Shown here in pieces: positions 9,000-16,760 of a DNA stretch of 64,000 nucleotides. The stretch covers positions 78,705-142,704 of the forward strand of contig NZ_JSBW02000051.1 in assembly GCF_000772705.2 (NCBI RefSeq). Direction: 5' to 3'. The notes below the pieces were generated by a model. The model was not told where the DNA came from. It did not search any database and was given only the letters and a program-made list of their open reading frames with translations. The stretch's first letter is position 1. Each line of letters begins with the position of its first letter. The stretch is from Xanthomonas vasicola (GTDB lineage: Bacteria > Pseudomonadota > Gammaproteobacteria > Xanthomonadales > Xanthomonadaceae). The translations under genes and the position numbers were made by a program.

Positions 9000-11891
9000 A
9001 TGAACTGCCGCAGTCATCGCCTTGCCTTGTCGATTTCCGTCTCCCTTGCCGTGACTGTCGCGTGCGCGCCGCCGCTCATGGCCCAGCAAATCGAACCCGA
9101 TGCCACGCGCGCCACCTCCACGCTGGACGCGGTCAGCGTCACCGGCTCGCGCATCAAACGCGCGCAGGTCGAAGGCGCGCAGCCGGTGGTCACCATCAGC
9201 GCGCAGCAGATACAGCAGGAAGGCTTTGCCACCGTCTACGACGTGCTCAACAGCATGAATCAGCAGGGCTCGGTGGAAGCCGATACGCAGTGGGGCTCGC
9301 ATACGCCCAACGCCTCGCCGATCAATCTGCGCGACCTGGGGCCGGGCCGCACGCTGCTGCTGGTCAACGGCCATCGCGTGGCCGATTACCCGCTGCACTA
9401 CGGCGGCGAGAGCAACTTCTCCAACTACAGCAATATTCCGTCTGCTGCGGTGGAGCGCATCGACATCCTCACCGGCGGCGCGTCGGCGATTTACGGCTCC
9501 GATGCAGTGGCCGGCGTGATCAACGTGACCCTCAAGCGCAACTACCAGGGCGACCAGATACGGCTGCGCGGCGGCACTGCCACCGAAGGTGGACGCGATA
9601 GTTTCGACGTGTCGTGGGCCGGCGGGCGCACCGGCGAGAACTGGAGCCTGACATACGCGCTGCAAACCACCAAGCGCGACCCGCTGAGTGGACGCAATCG
9701 CCCCAAAATGGACGATTCGGACGACATGTCCTATTCCAACTGGACCGGGCAGAACCGCCTGTACGGCTTCAACCCGTTCACTGGCTTGAGCCTGATCGAT
9801 GCCAACACCAACGAGCGCCTGGCGCCGCCTGCCGGCACCTGCGCGCGCTTCGGCGGTGAGTTCATCGACGGGCAGCGGCTGAGCTACAACCAGAACACCG
9901 GCGCACTCACTAATGCCGGCGATTACTGCGGCGTTGCGCGCGATTACGGCGACTGGGGCCTGGTTACCGGCAGTGAGGATTATTCGGCGTATCTCTACGG
10001 CACCTGGAAGTTCGGCGAACACACCGAGGCCTGGGCCACGGTGTCGGCCAACCGCAGCATCGGCCGCTGGACCTACGACCCACCGTACGCGTATCTGGGC
10101 CCGTTCCAGGACGCAGCCACCGGCCGTTCGTTGAATTTGATCCGCCAGCTCACCCGGCGCGAAGCCGGCGGTTGGGACCGGCTTGCCAACGACAACAAGG
10201 AACAATCCTGGGATCTGAGCGCCGGCTTGCGCGGCGTGTGGGCCGACCGTTTCGATTGGGAGTTGAGCGTGGGCCGCTCGCGCTACACCGTCGACGAATA
10301 CATCCGCACCGTGGACACCGCGCGCGCCACCGACTACTTCCTCGGCAGCTCCCTCGGCACCGCCGCCGATGGCACGTCGATCTATGCGATCAACCAAGCG
10401 CGCTTGTATACGCCACTGTCGATGGACCAATACGACGCGCTGGTCGCCAAATCGCACAACTCGGCGTATTCGTGGGTCAATCAAGCAAGTTTCAGCGTGA
10501 GCGGCGATGTGGTGCAGGGCTGGGCCGGGCCGATCCGTTTCGCCACCGTGGCCGAAGTGGCAAAGCAGGGCTATCAACTCTCCCCCGACCCGTGCGCCAA
10601 CGCGTGCTACCCGGTGGATGTGGTGGACAGTGGCGGCGGCGAACGCCTGCGCAGTTCGGCCGGTCTGGAATTCCAGATTCCGTTGCTCTCCACATTAAGC
10701 GCGAATGTGGCAGGCCGCTACGACCGCTACGGCAACTACCGTTCTTCGGCCGCCATCCCCACCGATGTGGGCACGCAGAGCGACACCACCTGGAGCGCCG
10801 GCCTGGAATGGCGGCCGGTGGAGAGCCTGCTGGTGCGCAGCACGGTGGCCACCAGCTTCCGCGCGCCGGACATGCATTACGTGCTGGGCGAACCCAGTTC
10901 CACCAATCAGACGGTGATCGATCAATACCGCTGCATTTCCTCGGGCGCGTACCTGACCGGCGGCTGCAACGACGAGAACAACAACATTTTCTACACCGTG
11001 GATGTCAATCGTCGCGGCACCCCGGATCTACGCTCGGAAACCGGTCGCTCGTTCACCGGTGGCATCGTGTGGGACATCGCACAAGGCTTGTCGTTGAGCG
11101 TGGATTACTACCGCATCCAGCTGGAGGAAATGATCAAGGATCTGGACCGTGACGAGATCCTGTCGGCCGAAGCCGGCTGCCGCACCGGCACCACCATCAG
11201 CGGCGGCACCTGGAACAATCCGGGCGGCGCGGGCTATTGCGACACCATCACCTCACGCGTGATGCGCAATGCCGACGGCACTATCGCCAGCATCGATCGC
11301 GGCCCGATCAACCTGGCGCAGATGGAAACCTCCGGTATCGATGCCGCGCTGACGTATCGCCTGGCCACCGCAGGCTGGGGCAACTTCCAGTTGTCGCTGG
11401 ACTACAACAACCTGATCGCCTACCGCGAGCAGATCTACCGCACCGACAGCGACGAAAACCGTCGCGACGAACGCGTGCGCAGCCGCGTCCGTGGCAGCGT
11501 GCATTGGGACAACGGCGGCGCCTGGGACTGGACCGTGTACTTCCGCCGTATCGGCGCGATGCGCGCCGTCAACTGGGGCACCTGCGAACGCTTTGATGAC
11601 GGCTATCAACCCAGCGTCTCCGATGCGTGTCTGGTGACCGATACCGCCAACGTGCACCTGGGCGAAACCAGCAAGCGTTACTTCGGCCGCGTAGGGCCGG
11701 CGATCTACTGGAACCTGAGCACCGGTTACAAGATCACCGACCACGCCAAGGTCAATTTCTACGTCAACAACGTGTTCAACGAAGTGGGCTACGACCACAA
11801 GGAGCGCTTCTACGGTTACGGCCTCTACAACACCACACTGTTCAACCCGATTGGCCGCGAAGTGGCGGCGGAGTATGTGTTTACGTTCTGA
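9000..11891 (+). CDS. TonB-dependent outer-membrane receptor
   Basis: The 963-aa protein (start ATG 9000, MNCRSHRLALSISVSL) has a signal peptide ending near PPLMAQQ. A plug domain lies at about residues 40-165: LDAVSVTGSRIKRAQ, INLRDLGPGRTLLLVNGHR, and RIDILTGGASAIYGSDAVAG-type motifs. A large beta-barrel follows, and the protein ends in a terminal Phe (EYVFTF), as expected for BAM recognition. It lacks an STN signalling domain. Its plug motifs resemble those of receptors that take up oligosaccharides or peptides, but the substrate cannot be read from the sequence. It stands alone between xopX and aroG. Confidence 0.92.
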   Translation: MNCRSHRLALSISVSLAVTVACAPPLMAQQIEPDATRATSTLDAVSVTGSRIKRAQVEGAQPVVTISAQQIQQEGFATVYDVLNSMNQQGSVEADTQWGSHTPNASPINLRDLGPGRTLLLVNGHRVADYPLHYGGESNFSNYSNIPSAAVERIDILTGGASAIYGSDAVAGVINVTLKRNYQGDQIRLRGGTATEGGRDSFDVSWAGGRTGENWSLTYALQTTKRDPLSGRNRPKMDDSDDMSYSNWTGQNRLYGFNPFTGLSLIDANTNERLAPPAGTCARFGGEFIDGQRLSYNQNTGALTNAGDYCGVARDYGDWGLVTGSEDYSAYLYGTWKFGEHTEAWATVSANRSIGRWTYDPPYAYLGPFQDAATGRSLNLIRQLTRREAGGWDRLANDNKEQSWDLSAGLRGVWADRFDWELSVGRSRYTVDEYIRTVDTARATDYFLGSSLGTAADGTSIYAINQARLYTPLSMDQYDALVAKSHNSAYSWVNQASFSVSGDVVQGWAGPIRFATVAEVAKQGYQLSPDPCANACYPVDVVDSGGGERLRSSAGLEFQIPLLSTLSANVAGRYDRYGNYRSSAAIPTDVGTQSDTTWSAGLEWRPVESLLVRSTVATSFRAPDMHYVLGEPSSTNQTVIDQYRCISSGAYLTGGCNDENNNIFYTVDVNRRGTPDLRSETGRSFTGGIVWDIAQGLSLSVDYYRIQLEEMIKDLDRDEILSAEAGCRTGTTISGGTWNNPGGAGYCDTITSRVMRNADGTIASIDRGPINLAQMETSGIDAALTYRLATAGWGNFQLSLDYNNLIAYREQIYRTDSDENRRDERVRSRVRGSVHWDNGGAWDWTVYFRRIGAMRAVNWGTCERFDDGYQPSVSDACLVTDTANVHLGETSKRYFGRVGPAIYWNLSTGYKITDHAKVNFYVNNVFNEVGYDHKERFYGYGLYNTTLFNPIGREVAAEYVFTF

Positions 11892-12432
11892 GTGATTGCG
11901 GCTCCTCTGCACGTCACGGTTGGTGCCGTGGCGTGCGAGTGTCTGATGTCTGTGTTGCGATGGTGCGGATGAAGCTGCCATCGCGACGGCGATCGTATCT
12001 ATCAGCGAAGCCAGCACAGGGTGTTCGACCACCTCTGCGTTGGCGACGTACGACGCCGCGGTCGGCACTGGGAGGTGGCGTGTTGGTGATGTGGTCGCAA
12101 CGCACTCGATAGATCGCTGGGGCCATGCCGAACATGCGCAGCCGTTTGAGTTGGCGATGCTTGGGGCGGACTGCGAGATTTATTGAGGCGACCCGTTAGA
12201 TCACTGTTTCATTGATTGTTCGCATCGAGCCGATTGGCTGCAGCGATGTCGCCAATCGCCAGGTTGGCCATCGGCCCCGCAAGCTGTGCCGAAATCACTG
12301 CTCCAGGAGTCATTGCGCTCCTGTGCGCGTGTCTTTCAGCGGCTGCAGAGGACGTTTGCCTCAACCCGCGCCCGGTTCCGTTGCCGATGAAACAGTAGCA
12401 ACGCGCAAATGTGCGTGGTATCAATGCAATCC
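11892..12432 (+). other. Long non-coding region upstream of the aroG leader
   Basis: No ORF here has family resemblance or a supported start. The last ~60 nt before 12433 should carry the promoter for the aroG leader transcript, but no strong -35/-10 pair stands out. Confidence 0.4.
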
Positions 12433-12516
12433 ATGAACGCACCCCGCAGCCAGTTTTATTTTTGGTACTACGGTTTTCCAATGCCGCTGGCGGAGGAAGG
12501 ATTGCGCTCACCCTGA
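12433..12516 (+). CDS. aroG leader peptide (27 aa, aromatic-rich)
   Basis: ATG at 12433 opens a 27-codon ORF ending at TGA 12514-12516. Codons 7-15 read Q-F-Y-F-W-Y-Y-G-F: six consecutive aromatic residues (two Phe, three Tyr, one Trp) plus one more Phe. A terminator hairpin and the DAHP synthase gene follow. This is the layout of an amino-acid attenuation leader: scarcity of any aromatic aminoacyl-tRNA would stall the ribosome here. The spacing relative to the antiterminator segment (12485-12493, overlapping codons 18-21) fits. No expression evidence is available, but the clustering of aromatic codons at this place is hard to explain by chance. Confidence 0.88.
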   Translation: MNAPRSQFYFWYYGFPMPLAEEGLRSP

Positions 12517-12572
12517 AGGAAACTTCAGCAGCATTCCCGAAAAGCCGCCAGCGCACACTGGCGGCTTTTTTG
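12485..12572 (+). promoter_or_regulatory. Transcription attenuator (antiterminator/terminator) of aroG
   Basis: The terminator pairs AAGCCGCCAG (12543-12552) with CTGGCGGCTT (12559-12568), followed by a T run to 12572, all upstream of the aroG start at 12624. The upstream segment CGCTGGCGG (12485-12493), inside the leader ORF, is perfectly complementary over 9 nt to CCGCCAGCG (12546-12554), the 5' arm of the terminator, so the two structures exclude each other. A ribosome stalled on the aromatic codons leaves 12485-12493 free (read-through); one that reaches the stop codon masks it (termination). Confidence 0.88.
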
Positions 12573-12623
12573 TTGCCGCCTCGCCTGGCTCCCCGATGCA
12601 ACACCGCCCACCGAGACACTGTT

Positions 12624-13697
12624 ATGCCGCCTGTGACCGATGACCTGCGTATCCGCAAGATCGAAGCCCTCGCACCGCCTTCGCAGCTGCTGTCGCTGCT
12701 GCCCTGCGATGAGCGCTCCTCCGAAACCGTGACCAACTCGCGCGTCGCGCTACACGAAATCCTGCATGGGCGCGACGACCGCCTGGCGGTGGTGATCGGG
12801 CCCTGCTCGATCCACGACCCGGTCGCGGCGATGGAGTACGCGCAGCGCCTGCGTCCGTTGCGCGACCAGTTTGGCGACGCGCTGGAAATCGTGATGCGGG
12901 TGTACTTCGAAAAACCGCGCACCACCATCGGCTGGAAAGGCTTGATCAACGATCCGGATCTGGACGGCAGCTTCCAGATCAATAAAGGCCTGCGCGTAGC
13001 GCGCGGCTTGCTACGCGATATCAACAATCTCGGCTTGCCGGCCGGCGTGGAGTTTCTCGACATCATCTCGCCGCAATACATCGCCGACCTGGTGGCGTGG
13101 GGCGCGATTGGCGCACGCACCACTGAGAGCCAGGTGCATCGCGAATTGGCGTCCGGCCTGTCATGCCCGGTGGGCTTCAAGAACGGCACCGGCGGCGACG
13201 TCAAGATTGCGGTGGACGCAGTGGGCGCGGCCTCGCATCCACATCATTTTCTGGCCGTCACCAAGGACGGCCATACCGCCGTGGCAGCGACCGCGGGCAA
13301 CCCGGATTGCCATGTGATCCTGCGCGGCGGCAAGCAGCCCAACTACGATGCGGCCAATGTGGAAGCGGCCAGCCAGGTGCTCAACAAATCTGGCTTGCCG
13401 GCGCGCCTGATGATCGATGCCAGCCATGCCAACAGCAGCAAAAACCCCGAGAATCAGCCGAAGGTCATCGACGACATCAGCAATCAGCTGGAAGCAGGCG
13501 AAACGCGCATCGTCGGCGTGATGGTGGAAAGCCACCTGGTCGGCGGGCGCCAGGAATTGCTGCCGGGCTGCGCGCTGACCTATGGCCAGAGCATCACCGA
13601 CGGTTGTATCGGTTGGGATGCCTCGGTGCAGGTGTTGGAACGTCTTGCGACAGCGGTGCGCGCGCGGCGCGCGCGACGGGTTGCCGAGGCTGCGTGA
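12624..13697 (+). CDS. aroG: 3-deoxy-7-phosphoheptulonate (DAHP) synthase, class I
   Basis: The 357-aa enzyme condenses phosphoenolpyruvate and erythrose 4-phosphate in the first step of the shikimate pathway. Family hallmarks are VVIGPCSIHDP (about residues 55-65), the YFEKPRTTIGWKGLINDP block, GARTTESQVHRELASGLSCPVGFKNGT split over about residues 160-190, and IDASHANSSKNP near 275. The ATG at 12624 follows the attenuator; the frame is open further upstream but that part overlaps the leader out of register. Which aromatic amino acid feeds back on the enzyme cannot be told, though the leader suggests control by all three. Confidence 0.95.
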   Translation: MPPVTDDLRIRKIEALAPPSQLLSLLPCDERSSETVTNSRVALHEILHGRDDRLAVVIGPCSIHDPVAAMEYAQRLRPLRDQFGDALEIVMRVYFEKPRTTIGWKGLINDPDLDGSFQINKGLRVARGLLRDINNLGLPAGVEFLDIISPQYIADLVAWGAIGARTTESQVHRELASGLSCPVGFKNGTGGDVKIAVDAVGAASHPHHFLAVTKDGHTAVAATAGNPDCHVILRGGKQPNYDAANVEAASQVLNKSGLPARLMIDASHANSSKNPENQPKVIDDISNQLEAGETRIVGVMVESHLVGGRQELLPGCALTYGQSITDGCIGWDASVQVLERLATAVRARRARRVAEAA

Positions 13698-14490
13698 GCT
13701 GCGGGACCGCATTATTAGCGGCGGCAATCGCGCCTGCAATGATGCTTATGCGCCGAATGCTCAAGCCCTCTCCCCCGGGAGAGGGGGTGGGGTGAGGGTA
13801 CGGCGGAAGACAGCCATCCCAAACCACCTGCTTGCAAATGGCCTGGCGCAGCCTAACGGAAAACAGCAGCTTTGAAGGTCAGCAAATTCCTACTAGCAGC
13901 ACATCACGCGCAACGCTAGGAACTTTCACAGTCCAGCATCCGAAGCACGATATGCGATGTGCAAATATCCGCGTGCAGCACCTCCAACGCAGCACACACT
14001 TCTGCCATCAGTGACTCACAATAAAAAGTATCGATCAGCATGGCAGCGAGCGCATCAGCGTCAATGGCCGCCACAGACGAAGAACTTCGGGCCGGCGCAG
14101 CGAGCCGGCCCGACGGATTGGACATCACCAAGTGACGGCCCGTTTTGCTCAGTGGAAGGAGGGGGAGAGAGCCTTCCTGTCACTTCACGCTAGCGGGCAG
14201 TCACGTTATCCGCCCGGTACGTGACCCTGCGATGTCGCTGCATGTCGCAGGCAGCAATGAAGTTTTAGCAGCGTTAAACCCATGGAGTGTTGATGCCAAA
14301 CGTTCAGCGCGACACCAGTGCATGCGCTGCCAGGGATACGATCTTGCTGCAGTGATCACGGCCGCTTGCCAATCTGTAAGCTCCACCGCGCATCCCCAAT
14401 CCCTCATCTCCATAGCGGCAACGGCCGCATTCACGCCTCGCGGTCAGCACAACCGCGATAGTGGCGGAAGACTCTTTCCTGCCTGTGCCC
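13698..14490 (+). other. Long intergenic region between aroG and the AsmA-like genes
   Basis: A palindrome CCCTCTCCCCCGGGAGAGGG lies at about 13767-13786, followed by GGTGGGGTGAGGGTACG; this belongs to the dispersed repeat family also seen at 39.8, 49.4 and 57.0 kb. A second stem pairs CGGGCCGGC (14088-14096) with GCCGGCCCG (14104-14112). A 69-codon minus ORF (13916-14125) has no RBS. No other gene is supported. Confidence 0.5.
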
Positions 14491-16668
14491 ATGCCCTCAC
14501 TTCGCGACCGCTTTCAGCGCTGGCCACGGCCGTGGCGTCGTGCGGTGGTCGTGGTGTTGGCGCTGTACGCGCTGTACCTGCTGGCGGGCAACATTTATCT
14601 CAATACCCCGCTGTTCGACGCCAGCACCAACCGGCAGCCGCATAAGTTCACCATGCAGACCGGCCCGGCGCTGACGCTGTTTCCGGGCGAGGTCCTCGCC
14701 TGGAACGTGCGCATGCGCGGGCAGGCCAACCGCACCGTGTACGTCTTTCATGCCGACCGCGCACACGCACGTGTGGCGCTGCTGCCGTTGTTCCGGCGCC
14801 AGGTGCGTCTGCCGTGGCTGCACGCCACCGGCCTGAGCGCGGAAGTGGAAACCTCCGACACGCCGATCCCACCGCCGCCGCGTGGCGACCAGGGCTGGAC
14901 GTTGCGCTTCGATGCGATCACCAGCAACAGCATCCGCAGTGCGCGTCTGGGCAAGTTGCTGATTGCCGGTAACGGGCACGGCAGGGTCGGTTTCCTGAAG
15001 CAACTCAAGGGCGGGCCGTCGGAGCTGTTTCCGTCCGAAGCGGGCTTTACCGATGCGGTGGTCAGCTACGACGGGGTGCGAGTGTTCAACGGCGCGCAGC
15101 TGGACACGCAATTCCAGTTTCCGCGCCATTACCGCGATGAAGCGCCTGGCTTGCGCAAACTCGGCATCACCCGCGCGCGGCTGCAGTTGAAGGCCAATAC
15201 CGCGGCGCTGAAGATCGATACCGGCGCGCCGCATGTGGACGTCAGCAGCGGACCATCGGCGGCGCGTGTGGAGGCCGATATCCGCCTGGACGGCGGCGCG
15301 CTACAGCCGGGCAGCCGTGCGGTATGGCGACTGCCGTTGCTGGCCGGTGTGGGTGCCACCGACCGCGGCATGCTGGCGCTGCAGCTGGACGTGGCGCAGG
15401 ACATCCGTGTGCAGGCACGGCTGCCGCGCGATGAGAAGACCGGCAGCGAACTGCACGCCGATCTGCGTGTCGCCGGCCGCAGCATTCCGTTTGAACAACC
15501 GGCGCAGGTGCTGCCGCGCTTGTCGGGCCAGGTGCGCGGGCGCTGGAAGTTTGAATCCTTGAACTGGATCGCCGAACTATTTGTGCGCAAGCCCTGGTTT
15601 CAGCTGCAAGGCGGCGGTCTGGTCGAGGCGGATCTGCGTCTTGCTCAGGGCCGGCTCACCAGTGGCAGCACGCTGGATATTCCACGGGTCGAGGCGGTGG
15701 CGCAGGTGTTCGACACGCGGCTGGCCGGTATCGCCAAGGCGCACGGGCGCATCGACGATGCCGCCACGCCGCAGGCGCATCTGGATGTGAGCATTCCCAC
15801 CTTCAAGGCGGCGCCGCGCGATGCGCCCAAACAACTCTTGCTGGATGGCCGTGATCTGCACCTGGCCATGCATGGCGATGCCGAGCTGGCCCGCTTGAGC
15901 GACACGCTCAAGGCGCAGCTGCGTTTCAGCGATGCGCGTGTGCCCGATCTCACCGTCTATAACCGCTATTTGCCGGGCAATAACGTGCGCCTGCTCGGTG
16001 GCAGCGGCAGCCTGACCGGCGATGTGGCGCTCAATGCGTCCGGCGATGTCGGCAGCGGGCATGCAAATCTGCGCGGGCAGGGCGCGCATCTGGCATTGGC
16101 CGGCGTGCAGATGCGCGGCGATGCCGAGTTGCAGGCAACGCTGCAACGCGCAGACTTCAAGAACAAGTTCTTCGACCTCAGTGGCACCCGCATCCGCCTG
16201 CGCAATATGCGCGTGGGCGATGAAGGCAAAGACGCCAACTGGTGGGGCGAGCTGCAGGTGGGTGCCGGCACCATCCAGGCCGATGCACCGTTCCAGGTGG
16301 ATGCCGATGCGGCCATTCGCATGCGCGATATCGCACCGCTGCTCTCTGTGTTCGCGCAAAGCGCCGACTATCCGCGCTGGGTGCTGGGCTTGCTGGATTC
16401 GGGCGAACTGGATGCCACCGGCCGGGTCCGCTGGCGCAAGCAGCAGTTGGTAGTCGATGACCTGCATGCGGAAAACGCGCGTTTGTCGCTGCGCGCGCGG
16501 CTGGCCTTGAACGATGCGCAGCGGCGCGGCGATCTGTATCTGCGCTGGGGCGTGCTTGGTGCCGGCATTGAGCTCGATGGCAAGCAGCGACAATGGCACC
16601 TGGCTGGCGCACGTGAGTGGTATGACGCACAGCCCGGACTGTTGCCGGCGGTCTCCAAAACCAAGTGA
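14491..16668 (+). CDS. AsmA/YdbH-like membrane-anchored protein, paralogue 1
   Basis: This 725-aa protein has one N-terminal transmembrane helix (about residues 12-32, RAVVVVLALYALYLLAG) after a basic start, then a large periplasmic region. That region consists of repeated amphipathic beta segments with D-L-R and G-x-L-x-A-D patterns, including the GGSGSLTGDVALNASG type of repeat typical of AsmA-like/DUF748-type proteins, and ends in IELDGKQRQWHLAGAREWY. Proteins of this architecture bridge the periplasm and are linked to lipid transport or envelope homeostasis; a precise role here is not known. The ATG at 14491 is chosen because it aligns with the next gene; a GTG at 14461 is possible. It is followed 92 nt later by its paralogue. 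Confidence 0.65.
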   Translation: MPSLRDRFQRWPRPWRRAVVVVLALYALYLLAGNIYLNTPLFDASTNRQPHKFTMQTGPALTLFPGEVLAWNVRMRGQANRTVYVFHADRAHARVALLPLFRRQVRLPWLHATGLSAEVETSDTPIPPPPRGDQGWTLRFDAITSNSIRSARLGKLLIAGNGHGRVGFLKQLKGGPSELFPSEAGFTDAVVSYDGVRVFNGAQLDTQFQFPRHYRDEAPGLRKLGITRARLQLKANTAALKIDTGAPHVDVSSGPSAARVEADIRLDGGALQPGSRAVWRLPLLAGVGATDRGMLALQLDVAQDIRVQARLPRDEKTGSELHADLRVAGRSIPFEQPAQVLPRLSGQVRGRWKFESLNWIAELFVRKPWFQLQGGGLVEADLRLAQGRLTSGSTLDIPRVEAVAQVFDTRLAGIAKAHGRIDDAATPQAHLDVSIPTFKAAPRDAPKQLLLDGRDLHLAMHGDAELARLSDTLKAQLRFSDARVPDLTVYNRYLPGNNVRLLGGSGSLTGDVALNASGDVGSGHANLRGQGAHLALAGVQMRGDAELQATLQRADFKNKFFDLSGTRIRLRNMRVGDEGKDANWWGELQVGAGTIQADAPFQVDADAAIRMRDIAPLLSVFAQSADYPRWVLGLLDSGELDATGRVRWRKQQLVVDDLHAENARLSLRARLALNDAQRRGDLYLRWGVLGAGIELDGKQRQWHLAGAREWYDAQPGLLPAVSKTK

Positions 16669-16760
16669 TGCGGTTGCCGTCGCGATAGCGCCGCGCCCTG
16701 CTCACGGCAGACTTGGCACACTGCGCATGCCGCGTGCGCGGTTTTCAGGAGCCTGCCGTC

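Noticed and set aside
8583..10577. Upstream 665-codon extension of the xopX copy 2 frame
   Set aside because: It is antisense to the TonB receptor; the start at 8582 is supported by the paralogue and by a Shine-Dalgarno-like GGAAA.
12411..12623. In-frame extension of aroG to 12411
   Set aside because: This frame crosses the terminator and overlaps the aromatic leader out of register; DAHP synthase family length fits the start at 12624.
14088..14112. GC-rich stem downstream of aroG as a terminator
   Set aside because: The stem is perfect but no T run follows on either strand, so a terminator role is not supported.
13916..14125. 69-codon minus-strand ORF with a helical-looking sequence (ALAAMLIDTFYCESLMAEVC)
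   Set aside because: The composition is protein-like, but it has no ribosome-binding site, no recognised family and no operon context; kept only as a weak possibility.
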